A DNA stretch of 38,020 bases, taken from assembly GCF_913778135.1 (NCBI RefSeq), contig NZ_CAJYVU010000094.1, positions 1 through 38,020 on the forward strand. The letters run 5' to 3'. The stretch is from an uncultured Sphingomonas sp. GTDB taxonomy: Bacteria; Pseudomonadota; Alphaproteobacteria; Sphingomonadales; Sphingomonadaceae. Positions within the stretch are counted from its first letter, which is position 1. Each line of letters begins with the position of its first letter. The position numbers were made by a program, and so were the translations under genes. Below are positions 1-9,328 of this stretch, one piece after another. The notes beneath the pieces were generated by a model. The model had not been told where the DNA came from and ran no database searches. It saw only the letters and a program-made list of their open reading frames with translations.

Positions 1-322
1 CGCGCGCGTTGGCGTCGACCTGCGGCAGGCGACGCCCCGCAATCGCGCGCAGCTCGTCGCGGCTGGCGGCGAGGGTCGCGTTGCTGGCAACGAGGCTGCG
101 ATTGTTGGCGATCGCCTGATCGACCAGCGCGTCGAGCCGGGCCGAGCCGAACGCGGTCCACCAGCGCAGTTGCGGCCCGTCGCCAAGTGCGATGCCGGCG
201 GGCGTCGTCTCGCCCGGCGACTGGTAGGCGGTGGCCGCAGGCGCCTGCGGACGCGTGAAATTCGGGCCGACCGTGCAGCCGGCGAGTGCGGTGGCGAATG
301 CGAGGGTGGCAAAACGCTTCAT
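1..322 (-). CDS. Outer-membrane efflux lipoprotein, NodT/OprM family (N-terminal part, cut by window start)
   Basis: About 107 N-terminal residues are visible, starting at the ATG at 320-322 and running off the left edge. The start MKRFATLAFATALAGC is a lipoprotein signal with lipobox LAGC and acylated Cys16, followed by the TVGPNFTRP motif typical of NodT-type factors. LRWWTAFGSARLDALVDQAI and ANNRSLVASNATLAASRDEL match the first helices of the outer-membrane efflux domain. The family forms a trimeric TolC-like channel that completes a tripartite pump. The gene begins 5 bp after the stop of the MFS transporter, so it is the third gene of an emrA-emrB-nodT operon. The C-terminal three quarters lie outside the window. 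Confidence 0.9.
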   Translation of the reverse strand, partial: MKRFATLAFATALAGCTVGPNFTRPQAPAATAYQSPGETTPAGIALGDGPQLRWWTAFGSARLDALVDQAIANNRSLVASNATLAASRDELRAIAGRRLPQVDANAR

Positions 323-327
323 GGCAA

Positions 328-1845
328 TCAGTCCATGTGGATCGTCGGGCCGTCGGCGGCACCGCGACGCGGGCGGCGCATCAGCAACAGCAACGGGACG
401 ACCGCGAGGGTCAGGATGAAGAGCAACCAGAAGGCATCGACGTAGGACACCATTGCCGCCTGCCGCGTGATCTGCGCGTTCAGTGCGGCGACCGCGCCGG
501 GCGCATCGAAGTCGAAGCCGGAGGGCAGCACCGGATTGTCGGGGCGGATCTCCTCCACCAGCCGCGAGTGGACGGTCGCCCCGTTGCGGATCGTCAACGC
601 CTGCAGCACCGAGATGCCGACCGCCGAGCCGATGTTGCGCGTCAGCGTGAACATCGCCGCGCCTTCGTTACGGTATTTCGGGTTGAGCGTCGCAAAGGCG
701 ATCGTCGTCAGCGGCACGAAGACGAGCCCGGTGCCGATCCCCTGGATGAACCCAGAGGTGATCACCAGCCGCTCGTTCATGCCGAGCGTAAAGCCCGACA
801 TCATGTGGAGCGAATAAGCCGCGATCATGAACCCGGTGAAGATCAACAGCCGCGGGTCGACCGTCTTGATCAGCCGCCCGACGACGATCATCGAGATCAG
901 CGTGCCGATCCCGCGCGGCGCGGTGACGAGGCCGGTCAGCACGACCGGATAACCCATCAGCGTTTCCAGCATCGTCGGCAGCAAGGCGAGCACGCCGAAC
1001 AGCACGGTGCCGAGGAAGAAGCCGAAGATCGAACCGGTGAGAAAATTCCGGTCCTTGAACATGCCGATGTCGATGAACGGACGCTTCGCCGTCAGCGTGT
1101 GGACGACGAAAAGGTAGCCGAAGAATAGCCCCAGCGCCGCCTCGATGCACACTTCGGTCGAACTGAACCAGTCTTTCGTCTGGCCGCGATCGAGCATCAG
1201 CTGGAACGAGCCGATCGCGAGCGCGAGCATCGCGAAGCCGAACAGGTCGAGGCGTGGTTTCGCCGCGTCCTTCGTTTCCGACAGGAACGCCGACAGCCCG
1301 GCAAAGGCGAGCGCGCCGATCGGCAGGTTGATGTAGAACACCCAGCGCCACGACAGATTGTCAGTCAGCCATCCGCCCAGCGCGGGGCCGATGATCGGCC
1401 CCAGGATCGCGCCCATCCCCCACACCGCCATCGCGGGACCGTGGCGTTCGGGCGGGTTGATGTCGAGCAGGATTGCCTGGCTCATCGGCACCAGCGCCGC
1501 GCCGAACACGCCCTGCAACAGCCGGAACCCGACCAGCTCGCCCAGGCTGTTGGCGATGCCGCACAGACCCGACACGGTGGTGAAGCCGATGATCGACCAT
1601 AGCATCAACCGCTTGCGTCCGAACCGCCCGGCGAGCCAGCCGGTCAGCGGCGTCATGATTGCGGCGGCGACGATGTACGACGTCAGCACCCAGGTGATCT
1701 CCTCACCCGAGGCGGACACGCTGCCCTGGATATGCGGCAGCGCGACGTTGGCGATCGTGCTGTCGAGCGAGTTCATCACGGTCGCCGCCATTACCGACGC
1801 GGTGATGAAGCGACGCGACACCGCGTCGGGATAAGCGCCTGTCAT
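328..1845 (-). CDS. emrB: EmrB/QacA-type MFS drug transporter (DHA2 family, 14 TM)
   Basis: This 505-residue inner-membrane protein has the length of DHA2 (14-helix) drug:proton antiporters. Near the N-terminus, MNSLDSTIANVALPHIQGS is the hallmark helix-1 motif of EmrB-like proteins. GWLAGRFGRKRLM is the MFS loop 2-3 motif A, and GPALGGWLTDNLSWRWVFYI is the antiporter motif C region of helix 5. The C-terminus is a short basic tail. The family exports hydrophobic drugs, bile salts or similar compounds through an EmrA adaptor and a TolC-like channel, and both partner genes flank it. It starts with ATG at 1845, 24 bp after the emrA stop. Substrates cannot be read from sequence. Confidence 0.93.
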   Translation of the reverse strand: MTGAYPDAVSRRFITASVMAATVMNSLDSTIANVALPHIQGSVSASGEEITWVLTSYIVAAAIMTPLTGWLAGRFGRKRLMLWSIIGFTTVSGLCGIANSLGELVGFRLLQGVFGAALVPMSQAILLDINPPERHGPAMAVWGMGAILGPIIGPALGGWLTDNLSWRWVFYINLPIGALAFAGLSAFLSETKDAAKPRLDLFGFAMLALAIGSFQLMLDRGQTKDWFSSTEVCIEAALGLFFGYLFVVHTLTAKRPFIDIGMFKDRNFLTGSIFGFFLGTVLFGVLALLPTMLETLMGYPVVLTGLVTAPRGIGTLISMIVVGRLIKTVDPRLLIFTGFMIAAYSLHMMSGFTLGMNERLVITSGFIQGIGTGLVFVPLTTIAFATLNPKYRNEGAAMFTLTRNIGSAVGISVLQALTIRNGATVHSRLVEEIRPDNPVLPSGFDFDAPGAVAALNAQITRQAAMVSYVDAFWLLFILTLAVVPLLLLMRRPRRGAADGPTIHMD

Positions 1846-1869
1846 CGCCGGCCTGCCGTCACCACCTGA

Positions 1870-3015
1870 TCAGCGCCCAGCGGCGTCACCGCCGAACAGG
1901 TGGCGCTTGTGCCCGGTATCGACGCTGACCTCGACGCTCAGCCCCGCATGCAGCGGCACATTCGGCGGCAGGCGGTCGATGCTGAACTCGACCGGCAAGC
2001 GCTGCACGACCTTGACCCAATTGCCCGTCGCATTCTCGGTAGGCAGCAGCGCGAAGCTGTTGCCGGTGCCGGGGCTGAAGCTGGTCAGCCGCCCGGTCAG
2101 CTTCAGGTCGGGGAATGCGTCGACGTGGAAGGTCGCGGGCTGCCCCACGCGCATGTGATTGAGCTGGTCTTCCTTGAAATTGCCCTCGACCCACATCCGC
2201 GTGCCCGCGAGCGTGAAAACAGGCTTGGACGCGGTGACGTAGCTGCCGCGCTGCAATTGATCGACCTTGGTGACGATGCCGTCCTGCGCCGCGCGCACCA
2301 CCGTGTAGCCGAGATTGAGACGCGCACGCTCCAGCGCCGCCTGCGCGCGCTGCACCGCCGGCTGCACCGCGGTCGGCGCGTCGACGCTGCCGGTCAGGGT
2401 TGCTGCGACGCCCGCATTCTGCTGCACCGAGGTCTGGATCTGCTGGCGCGCGGTCTGCGCGGCAAGCACTGCCTGATCATATTGGTTCTGCGACGAGATA
2501 CCTTCTGCCAACAGCGATTTCTGCCGCGCCGCCTCACGCTCCGCATAGGCGAGCCGCGCACGCGCCGCCGCCAGCGCGGCTTCGCCCTCGCGGTAGCTGG
2601 CGCGGGTGGACGACACCTGCGTGCGCGCGTTGGCGAGTTCCGCTGCCGCCTCGTCGACCGCCGCCTGAAACGGCGCAGGATCGATGCGGAACAGCACGTC
2701 GCCCGCGCGGACGCGCTGGTTGTTGCGCACCAGTACCGCGACGACCGGACCGCTGACGCTCGCGCTGACCGGTACCAGCCCGGCCTGGATGTAGCCGTTG
2801 TCGGTTTCCTGATAACGCCCGCCGCTCAGGTAGAAATACAGCCCCAGCACCACCGCCAGGAACGGCGCCGCGATCAGCAGCGGCAGGCGCAGTTGGTTGC
2901 GCCGCGTACGTGGCTCGTCGGCGGACTCGACCACCGGCGCGGGCTCGGTGACCGGAACCGAGTCGCTGAGCGTTTCGGGTGCCGGGCGTTGGGTCTGTGG
3001 GTCGTCCAGGCTCAT
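1870..3015 (-). CDS. emrA: EmrA-type membrane fusion protein (HlyD family)
   Basis: This 381-residue periplasmic adaptor has a Pro/Glu-rich cytoplasmic start and one membrane anchor at about residues 45-65. The conserved YQETDNGYIQAGLVPVSASV then marks the first half of the lipoyl/barrel-sandwich domain. An Ala/Arg/Gln-rich alpha-hairpin follows (about 120-215), then the second lipoyl half (AAQDGIVTKVDQLQRGSYV) and a beta-barrel domain. EmrA links the inner-membrane EmrB transporter to the outer-membrane channel. It is first gene of the operon, with a GAGGAAA ribosome-binding site before ATG 3015. The operon is divergent from a MarR regulator across 146 bp, the usual arrangement for MarR-controlled emrAB loci. 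Confidence 0.93.
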   Translation of the reverse strand: MSLDDPQTQRPAPETLSDSVPVTEPAPVVESADEPRTRRNQLRLPLLIAAPFLAVVLGLYFYLSGGRYQETDNGYIQAGLVPVSASVSGPVVAVLVRNNQRVRAGDVLFRIDPAPFQAAVDEAAAELANARTQVSSTRASYREGEAALAAARARLAYAEREAARQKSLLAEGISSQNQYDQAVLAAQTARQQIQTSVQQNAGVAATLTGSVDAPTAVQPAVQRAQAALERARLNLGYTVVRAAQDGIVTKVDQLQRGSYVTASKPVFTLAGTRMWVEGNFKEDQLNHMRVGQPATFHVDAFPDLKLTGRLTSFSPGTGNSFALLPTENATGNWVKVVQRLPVEFSIDRLPPNVPLHAGLSVEVSVDTGHKRHLFGGDAAGR

Positions 3016-3086
3016 GTTTCCTCACGGATCAGGCGCAGCACGGGCAGCGCGATCTCGATTGCTACCGCGCGTTGCACCTCTGGCAA

Positions 3087-3135
3087 GTCAAACGCAACAT
3101 GATAATACGCTACCTAATGATTATCTTGCATTGAC
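3087..3135. promoter_or_regulatory. Interrupted dyad between emrA and marR: probable MarR operator and divergent promoters
   Basis: The left arm reads GTCAA(3087-3091)-GCAA(3094-3097)-GATAAT(3101-3106). The right arm is its reverse complement: ATTATC(3120-3125)-TTGC(3126-3129)-TTGAC(3131-3135). Only short spacers differ between the arms. GATAAT and its mirror TATTAT resemble -10 boxes for the two directions. MarR proteins bind dyads in such divergent intergenic regions and usually repress both sides. That this dyad is the operator is inferred. Confidence 0.5.
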
Positions 3136-3161
3136 CCAAGCGCGCGATAGAGGAGCGCTGG

Positions 3162-3713
3162 ATGAAGGAAGAGGAAGTCACCCTGGCGACCGCGCCGACG
3201 ACGGCGGTCTCCGAGCTCGCGGCGCCGCGCAGCCTCGTTCAGCAGATCAAGCTGGTGTCGAAGCTGCTGCGCAAGCGCTTCGACGAGCGCGCGCGCGCGG
3301 TGGCGCTGAGCGAGGGAGCGGACTGGGGCGAGGCGCTGACGCAGGCGCAGTGGCGCGCGCTCGCCACCATCTACCTCAATGCCGGCTGCACGCAGAAGGA
3401 GCTGGCCGAGAAGCTCGAAATCGGCGCGGTCGCGACGGGGCAGACGGTCGACCGGCTCGAGCGGCTGGCGTGGATCGCGCGCCACAGCGATCCGGGCGAC
3501 CGCCGCGTCAACCGGCTCCACGTCACCGACGCGGCATTGCCGATCCTGGAGCGGCTGGGCGTCTTCGCCGACCGCGAGGATTATTTCGCCGCGGTCGGGC
3601 TCAGCTCCGAGAAGCTGGCGACGCTCACCACATTGCTCGACGAGGTGATCGGGAATCTGTCATCGGCAGAGGGGCGAGCGACGGTCAGCTCTTCAGGCGC
3701 CAGCCGCTCTTGA
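3162..3713 (+). CDS. MarR-family transcriptional regulator
   Basis: This 183-residue protein has a MarR winged helix. [20 protein letters not shown] starts the domain, [21 protein letters not shown] is the helix-turn-helix with recognition helix, and [18 protein letters not shown] is the wing with the DxRxxR-type signature. MarR proteins are dimeric repressors released by phenolic or amphipathic ligands. It faces the emrA-emrB-nodT pump and probably represses it and itself through the dyad just upstream. AGGAG at 3151-3155 sets the start at ATG 3162. Its 3' end overlaps the convergent ABC permease gene by 29 bp. The N-terminal extension of about 25 residues is longer than in EmrR. Confidence 0.9.
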   Translation: MKEEEVTLATAPTTAVSELAAPRSLVQQIKLVSKLLRKRFDERARAVALSEGADWGEALTQAQWRALATIYLNAGCTQKELAEKLEIGAVATGQTVDRLERLAWIARHSDPGDRRVNRLHVTDAALPILERLGVFADREDYFAAVGLSSEKLATLTTLLDEVIGNLSSAEGRATVSSSGASRS

Positions 3714-4461
3714 AAATCCACGCGATCACCGCGAGGCAGGCGATGAGGAAGCCGAGCGTCACGCCAAGGCTCAAGCCGATGTCGACGTCGCCGCGTCCGA
3801 AGAAGCTCCAGCGAAACCCGCTGACCAAGTAGACGACCGGATTGAACAGGCTGACCGTCCGCCACGGCTGCGGCAGCATGTCGATCGAGTAGAAGCTGCC
3901 GCCCAGGAACGTCAGCGGCGTGATGAGCAGCAGCGGCACGAAGTTCAGCTGCTCGAAACTGTTCGCCCAGATGCCCAGGATGAACCCGAACAGGCTGAAC
4001 GCGACCGAGGTCAGCAGCAGGAATGCGATCATCGCGAGCGGATGCTCGACCACGACGGGCACGAAGAAGGCCGAGGTCGCGAGGATAATCGCACCGATCA
4101 CCACCGACTTGGTCGCCGCCGCACCGACGTAGCCGATCACCAGCTCGATCGTGGAGATGGGGGCCGACAACAGCTCGAAGATCGTCCCGGTGAACTTCGG
4201 GAAATAGATGCCGATCGAGGCATTGCCGACGCTCTGCGTCAAGAGCGACAGCATGATCAGCCCGGGCACGATGAAGCTGCCGTAGCTGACGCCATCGACG
4301 TTCTGCATCCGGCTGCCGATCGCGCCGCCGAAGACGATGAAATACAGGCTGGTGGTGAGCACCGGGCCGATCAGGCTCTGCCACAACGTGCGGAGCGACC
4401 GCGCCATCTCGAAGCGGTAGATCGCCCATATACCGTGCAGGTTGATGCCGGGAACGGTCAT
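3685..4461 (-). CDS. yadH: ABC-2 type exporter permease, YadH-like
   Basis: This 258-residue integral membrane protein has about six TM helices. [55 protein letters not shown] and [20 protein letters not shown] fit E. coli YadH closely in order and spacing. ABC-2 permeases of this type export lipids, drugs or glycans; the YadGH substrate is not established. ATG at 4459-4461 overlaps the stop of the ATPase gene (ATGA), so the pair is translationally coupled. Longer readings upstream only run into the ATPase gene. It ends convergently inside the marR 3' end. Confidence 0.9.
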   Translation of the reverse strand: MTVPGINLHGIWAIYRFEMARSLRTLWQSLIGPVLTTSLYFIVFGGAIGSRMQNVDGVSYGSFIVPGLIMLSLLTQSVGNASIGIYFPKFTGTIFELLSAPISTIELVIGYVGAAATKSVVIGAIILATSAFFVPVVVEHPLAMIAFLLLTSVAFSLFGFILGIWANSFEQLNFVPLLLITPLTFLGGSFYSIDMLPQPWRTVSLFNPVVYLVSGFRWSFFGRGDVDIGLSLGVTLGFLIACLAVIAWIFKSGWRLKS

Positions 4462-5387
4462 GCCCGTTCCTCCACCAGGTCGACGAAGATGTCTTCGAGG
4501 CTCGATTTCGATGTCTCCAGATCCTTGAACGCGATGTGACGATCGCCGAGTGCGCGCAGCAGCGACGGAATGCCGGTATCCTCCTGCGTCGCGTCGAACA
4601 CGTAGCGCAGCGTGCGCCCGTCGTTCTCGAGGCTCAACCGCCACTGCTCGAACCCCGCCGGCACGGCGTCGAGCGGGTCGACCAGCGTCAGGTCGAGTTC
4701 GCGCTTGCCGAGCTTCTGCATCAGCGCCGCTTTCTCATCGACCAGCAGCAACCTGCCCTTGTTGATGACACCGACGCGGTCGGCCATTTCCTCGGCCTCC
4801 TCGATGTAATGCGTGGTCAGGATGATCGTGGTGCCGCGCTCGCGCAAGCGATGGACCAGCTTCCACATGTCGCGGCGCAAGCCTACGTCGACGCCTGCGG
4901 TGGGCTCGTCGAGGAACAGGATCTCGGGCTCGTGCGCCAGTGCCTTGGCGATCAGCACGCGGCGTTTCATGCCGCCCGACAATTCCATGATCTTGTTGTC
5001 GCGCTTGTCCCACAGCGACAGGTCGCGCAGCACCTGCTCGATATACGCGCTGTGTCCCGAACGCCCGAACAACCGGCGTGAGAAGGTGACGGTCGCCAAC
5101 ACGGTCTCGAACATGTCGACCGACAGTTCCTGCGGCACCAGCCCGATCAGGCTGCGCGCGGCCTTGTAGTCGGCAAGCGCGTCGTGCCCGCCGACGCGGA
5201 TCGTGCCGGTCGATGGCGTCACGATGCCGCAAATGATGCTGATCAGCGTCGTCTTGCCCGCGCCGTTGGGCCCGAGCAGCGCGAAGATTTCACCCTTGTT
5301 GATCGCCAGATCGACGCCGTGAAGCGCGGTGAAGCCGCCCTTGTAGGTCTTTGACACGCCCGAGAGCGTGAGGATTGGTTCGGTCAT
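4458..5387 (-). CDS. yadG: ABC transporter ATP-binding protein, YadG-like
   Basis: This 309-residue cytoplasmic ATPase has Walker [10 protein letters not shown] (residues 39-47), ABC signature [15 protein letters not shown], Walker [13 protein letters not shown] and the H-loop [18 protein letters not shown]. The C-terminal ~85 residues are the usual extension of the YadG/CcmA class. It powers the YadH-like permease encoded next. I chose [18 protein letters not shown] at 5387, not the upstream ATG at 5405, because homologues begin here and GGGGAC precedes it. No dedicated regulator is evident. Confidence 0.92.
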   Translation of the reverse strand: MTEPILTLSGVSKTYKGGFTALHGVDLAINKGEIFALLGPNGAGKTTLISIICGIVTPSTGTIRVGGHDALADYKAARSLIGLVPQELSVDMFETVLATVTFSRRLFGRSGHSAYIEQVLRDLSLWDKRDNKIMELSGGMKRRVLIAKALAHEPEILFLDEPTAGVDVGLRRDMWKLVHRLRERGTTIILTTHYIEEAEEMADRVGVINKGRLLLVDEKAALMQKLGKRELDLTLVDPLDAVPAGFEQWRLSLENDGRTLRYVFDATQEDTGIPSLLRALGDRHIAFKDLETSKSSLEDIFVDLVEERA

Positions 5388-5535
5388 GAAGTCCCCTTGC
5401 GCCACGCAGATAGGAGCGCGCAGGCCAGATGGGAGGGGCCATGCGGCATTGATCCCACGCCCTTGCCCATGAAGGTGCGTTGTGACGCGACCGTGACCGG
5501 CCTAACGCGCACGGCATGGCGCAGAACCGACCCGC

Positions 5536-7293
5536 GTGATGACCCGAGCGACCGCGCCACACCGCTGGGCGAACAGGACCGCCTGGCTCCGGCGCAAGCT
5601 GCGCGCGAGCGAGGCGGCGTTCATCCTCCTGTCGGTGATCGTCGGCGCAGTGGCGGGGTTGAGCAGCGTGCTGCTGGGGACGCTGGCGCGCGCGGTGCAA
5701 TCCTGGGCCTTCGCGCTCCCCGATGATGCGCGGCTCAGCGCGGCGCCTGCGCTGTCGCCCGCGGTACTCGTCATGCTGCCGATCGGCGGGACGGTGCTGG
5801 TCGGGTTCAACTGGCTGGTTCGGGCACGCAGGCGACGACTGGTCGACGCCGTCGAGGCGAATGCGCTCCACGGCGGGCGCATGTCGTCGATCGACAGCCT
5901 GGTGATCGCGGGGCAGACCGCGCTGTCGAACGGCTTCGGCGCGTCGGTCGGGCTGGAGGCGGGCTACGCGCAGCTCGGTGGTGCCGGCGCCTCGGTCGCG
6001 GCGAGCTGGCTGGGTCTCAGACGCAGCGATTTCCGCACGCTGGTCGGTGCGGGTGCGGGTGCGGCGATCGCGGCGGCGTTCGGCGCGCCGCTCGCGGGCG
6101 CGTTCTACGCGTTCGAGATCGTGATCGGCGCCTATACGCCAGCCGCGATCGCGCCCGTCGTCGCCGCCGCGCTGACCGGTGTGTTCGTGGCGCAGTTGTT
6201 CGGCACGCGCCCGTATCTGATCGACGTGGTGACCCGCGCGCCGATCGAGACGCACCATTACCTGCTCTACGCGACGCTCGGCATCATCTGCGCCGGCGCC
6301 GGCATCGCCCTCATGCGCGTCATCGCGCTCGCCGAGCAGGGCACGCGGCGGCTGCCGCTGCCCGATGCACTGCGACCGATCCTGGGCGGCGCGCTGTTGA
6401 TCCCGATCGCGCTGATTTCGCCGCAGGTACTCTCCGCCGGGCACGGCGCGCTCCACGCCGATCTGGCGGTCGGCGTCCCCCTCACCTTTGTCGCCACGAT
6501 CCTGCTGGCAAAAGCGCTCGCCTCGATCGTGTCGCTGGGGTTCGGCTATCGCGGCGGGTTGTTCTTCGCGTCGCTGTTCATGGGTACGCTGGTCGGGCAT
6601 CTGTTCGCCGGGCTGCTGGCGATGGCGGGCTGGGTCGTGCTCGACCTGCGCGACGCGGCGATGGTCGGCATGGCCGCGCTGGCGGTCGCGGTGATCGGCG
6701 GGCCGATGACGATGGCGATGCTGGTGCTGGAGGCGACGCACGACTTCGCGCTGACCGGCGCGGTGCTCGCCGCCGCACTGGTCTCGTCGTCGCTGGTGCG
6801 CGAGACGTTCGGCTACAGCTTCTCGACCTGGCGGCTCCACCTGCGCGGCGAGACGATCAAGAGCGCGCGCGATGTCGGTTGGACGCGGATGCTGACGGCG
6901 GGCAAGATGATGCGCCGCGATGCGCGGGCGACCCCCGCCGACACCAGCGTGGCCGAATTCCGCCGCCGCTTTCCGCTCGGCGCGACCAGCCGCGTCGTGC
7001 TGACCGATGCGGAGGACCGCTACGCCGGCATTGTCCAGACGCCTGCCGCCTATGCCGAGGCCCTCGACACCAAGGCCGCGGTCGGCGAGCTCGCGATCAA
7101 CCGCGACGCGGCACTCGCGCCCGACATGGACATCCAGGCGGTGATGAAGCGCTTCGATGCGTCTGGCGCGGACGAGCTGGCGATACTCGACGCCGACCGA
7201 CGCGTGCTCGGCCTGCTCTCCGAAACCTTCGTGCGGCGGCGCTATGCCGAGGAGTTGGAGAAGGCGCAGCGCGATCTGTTCGGCGAACGCTAG
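5536..7293 (+). CDS. ClC-family chloride channel/transporter with C-terminal CBS domains and altered selectivity motifs
   Basis: This 585-residue membrane protein has the ClC core at about residues 25-430 and two CBS-like domains at about 455-580. The region around the gating glutamate reads SNGFGASVGLEAGYAQLGG; Glu141 is kept, but the canonical GREGP is GLEAG. The first filter motif GSGIP appears replaced by EANALHGGRMS, and the GGIFAP-type loop is RGGLFFAS near residue 340. After the last helix, FGYSFSTWRLHLRG stands where many ClC proteins have an SIYT-type sequence with the coordinating Tyr. It may be a Cl-/H+ antiporter or have other selectivity. It starts at GTG 5536 or ATG 5539; neither has a strong ribosome-binding site. 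Confidence 0.85.
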   Translation: MMTRATAPHRWANRTAWLRRKLRASEAAFILLSVIVGAVAGLSSVLLGTLARAVQSWAFALPDDARLSAAPALSPAVLVMLPIGGTVLVGFNWLVRARRRRLVDAVEANALHGGRMSSIDSLVIAGQTALSNGFGASVGLEAGYAQLGGAGASVAASWLGLRRSDFRTLVGAGAGAAIAAAFGAPLAGAFYAFEIVIGAYTPAAIAPVVAAALTGVFVAQLFGTRPYLIDVVTRAPIETHHYLLYATLGIICAGAGIALMRVIALAEQGTRRLPLPDALRPILGGALLIPIALISPQVLSAGHGALHADLAVGVPLTFVATILLAKALASIVSLGFGYRGGLFFASLFMGTLVGHLFAGLLAMAGWVVLDLRDAAMVGMAALAVAVIGGPMTMAMLVLEATHDFALTGAVLAAALVSSSLVRETFGYSFSTWRLHLRGETIKSARDVGWTRMLTAGKMMRRDARATPADTSVAEFRRRFPLGATSRVVLTDAEDRYAGIVQTPAAYAEALDTKAAVGELAINRDAALAPDMDIQAVMKRFDASGADELAILDADRRVLGLLSETFVRRRYAEELEKAQRDLFGER

Positions 7294-7441
7294 CGTTGTT
7301 CGTTCGCGCAGGCTCGATTTGCGCAGCCGAACGTTCAGGCGCGATGAACGGTGCAACCATCGCTGATCCTTCGATAATTCCGGGCTCGCCCCGCCCCAGT
7401 CTCAAGCGCCGCAACGCCGTCCGGACAGGTCGCGACGCATC

Positions 7442-9217
7442 GTGAGCACACCGCAATGGATGTCGATCGGGCTGCTCGTCGCGATGATGGGCATGTTCCT
7501 GTGGGGGCGGTTCCGCTACGACGTGACCGCGATCCTGGCGCTGCTCGCCGGCGTCGCGCTCGGGCTGGTCAAGCCGGCCAAGGCGTTCACCGGTTTTTCC
7601 GACGACATCGTCATCATCGTCGGTTCCGCGCTGGTGATCTCGGCCGCGATGCAGCGATCGGGGTTGATCGAGAGCGCGCTGGGAGTGATCGCGCGTCGTG
7701 TCACTCGCGTGCGCTCGCAATTGCTGGTCCTTACAGGCGCGGTCGGCGTGTCGTCGGCACTGGTGAAGAACGTCGGCGCGCTCGCCATGCTGATGCCCGC
7801 CGCGGTGCAGACCGCGAAGAAGTCGGACGCCAGCCCGTCGGTGTTCCTGATGCCGATGTCGTTCGCCTCGCTGCTGGGCGGGCTGATGACGCTGGTCGGC
7901 ACCTCCCCGAACATCATCGTCAGCCGCGTGCGTCAGCAGATGACGGGCGAGCCGTTCGGCATGTTCGATTATCTGCCGACCGGGCTCGGCCTGCTGATCG
8001 TCGGGCTGGTCTTCCTGCGCTTCGGCTACCGCCTGCTGCCGCGCGAGCGCCGCGCCGCGCCGACGATGGGGGAAGCGCTCAACATCTCCGATTACGTGAC
8101 CGAAGTGACGGTCGACGAAGGATCATCGGCGGTCGGCGAGACGGTGGCCGCCTTTCTCGAACGTCACGACCATTCGATCACGATCACCGCGCTGCTGCGC
8201 AGCGGCGTTCGCACCTTTATCGCGCCCGACCTGACCATCTGCGCCAACGACACGCTCATCATCGGCGGCGACCCCGACACGCTGGAACGCGTGATCGCGG
8301 GTGATCATCTGGCGCTCGCCGGGCAGGACCGCGACGCACCGCAGGGACGCGAGGACGACGAGGTCGGCGTGATCGAAGCGGTGATCACCAGCGAATCGGT
8401 TCTGGTGCGCCAGTCGGCCGGGCGACTGCAGCTGCAACAGCGCTACGGCGTCAACCTGATCGCGATCTCTCGCGCGGGGAAGCGACTGACCAAGCAGTTG
8501 CGCGACATCGTGCTGCGCGCGGGCGACGTGATCGTGCTGCAAGGGCCACTCACGCTGCTGCCGGAGCGGATGCGCGATCTCGGCACGCTGCCGCTCGCCG
8601 AGCGTCCGCTGCGGCTGGGCAGTTCGAAACGCCGCTTCGTCCCGCTCGCGATCCTCGCCACCGCCATGTTCGTGACCGCAATGGGCTGGGTGCCGGTCGC
8701 GGTTGCCTTCTTCGCGGCGGCGGGATTGATCATGGCGAGCGGCGCGCTGCCGCTGCGTGAGGCCTATGAGGGCGTCGAATGGCCGATCCTGATCATGCTC
8801 GGCGCGCTCATCCCTGTGAGCGAGACGCTGCGCACCACCGGCGCATCGAACGTGCTGGCGACCAGCTTAGCGCATCTCGCCACGTCGCTGCCGGCCTGGG
8901 GAGCGGTGGAGCTGATCCTGGTGGCGGCGATGGCGGTGACGCCGTTCCTCAACAATGCGGCGACCGTATTGGTGATGGCGCCGATCGCGGCGGTGTTCGC
9001 GCACGATCTGGGTTACCGGCCCGAGGCGTTCCTGATCGCCACCGCGATCGGTGCCGGGTGCGATTTCCTCACCCCGATCGGCCACCAGTGCAACACGCTG
9101 GTATTCGGACCCGGCGGTTATCGCTTCGGCGACTATGCCCGGCTGGGCGCACCGCTGTCGCTGCTGGTCGTGCTCGTCGGGACGCCGCTGGTCATGTGGA
9201 CGTGGCCACTGCAGTGA
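7442..9217 (+). CDS. SLC13/DASS-type permease with two TrkA-C (RCK_C) domains
   Basis: This 591-residue protein has N-terminal membrane helices (about 1-195), with KNVGALAMLMPAAVQTAKKS and LLGGLMTLVGTSPNIIVSRV matching the first SNT-type motif of the ion-transporter/SLC13 superfamily. Two TrkA-C domains follow at about 210-300 and 305-390. C-terminal helices carry the second repeat FLNNAATVLVMAPIAAVFAH and DFLTPIGHQCNTLVFGPGGY. Family members move sulfate, dicarboxylates or other anions with Na+; the TrkA-C insertion suggests regulation by a small ligand. Substrate unknown. The start is GTG 7442, about 148 bp after the ClC gene, with no clear ribosome-binding site. Confidence 0.85.
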   Translation: MSTPQWMSIGLLVAMMGMFLWGRFRYDVTAILALLAGVALGLVKPAKAFTGFSDDIVIIVGSALVISAAMQRSGLIESALGVIARRVTRVRSQLLVLTGAVGVSSALVKNVGALAMLMPAAVQTAKKSDASPSVFLMPMSFASLLGGLMTLVGTSPNIIVSRVRQQMTGEPFGMFDYLPTGLGLLIVGLVFLRFGYRLLPRERRAAPTMGEALNISDYVTEVTVDEGSSAVGETVAAFLERHDHSITITALLRSGVRTFIAPDLTICANDTLIIGGDPDTLERVIAGDHLALAGQDRDAPQGREDDEVGVIEAVITSESVLVRQSAGRLQLQQRYGVNLIAISRAGKRLTKQLRDIVLRAGDVIVLQGPLTLLPERMRDLGTLPLAERPLRLGSSKRRFVPLAILATAMFVTAMGWVPVAVAFFAAAGLIMASGALPLREAYEGVEWPILIMLGALIPVSETLRTTGASNVLATSLAHLATSLPAWGAVELILVAAMAVTPFLNNAATVLVMAPIAAVFAHDLGYRPEAFLIATAIGAGCDFLTPIGHQCNTLVFGPGGYRFGDYARLGAPLSLLVVLVGTPLVMWTWPLQ

Positions 9218-9254
9218 TGGGCGTTGAGCTGCCACGCCGCATGTCGGTTCGGAC

Positions 9255-9328
9255 TGGAGCGGGTGAAGGGAATCGAACCCTCGTCGTAAGCTTGGGAAGC
9301 TTCTGCTCTACCATTGAGCTACACCCGC
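9255..9328 (-). tRNA. tRNA-Gly (anticodon CCC)
   Basis: Read on the minus strand, the 74 nt fold as a cloverleaf. The acceptor GCGGGTG pairs with CACCCGC, and the D arm is GCTC-AATGGTA-GAGC. The anticodon loop TTCCCAA gives anticodon CCC for GGG codons. The T arm is GAGGG-TTCGATT-CCCTT, with discriminator T, and CCA is encoded. It lies just after the SLC13 gene on the opposite strand and is transcribed towards it. Confidence 0.95.

Noticed and set aside
286..1128. 280-codon open frame on the plus strand opposite the MFS transporter
   Set aside because: Arg/Asp/His-rich translation typical of antisense frames in GC-rich DNA; the opposite strand encodes a clear EmrB.
4462..4644. Upstream start of the YadH-like permease giving 319 residues
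   Set aside because: The extra 61 residues overlap the ATPase gene and are Arg-rich; ATG 4461 with ATGA overlap fits the family length.
5290..7356. 688-codon minus-strand frame opposite the ClC gene
   Set aside because: Low-complexity Arg/Gln/His-rich product; the plus strand has a recognisable ClC protein with CBS domains.
9255..9328. tRNA-Gly as an attachment site of a genomic island carrying the EPS genes
   Set aside because: No integrase and no second copy of the tRNA 3' end was seen in the window; base composition does not change at the tRNA.
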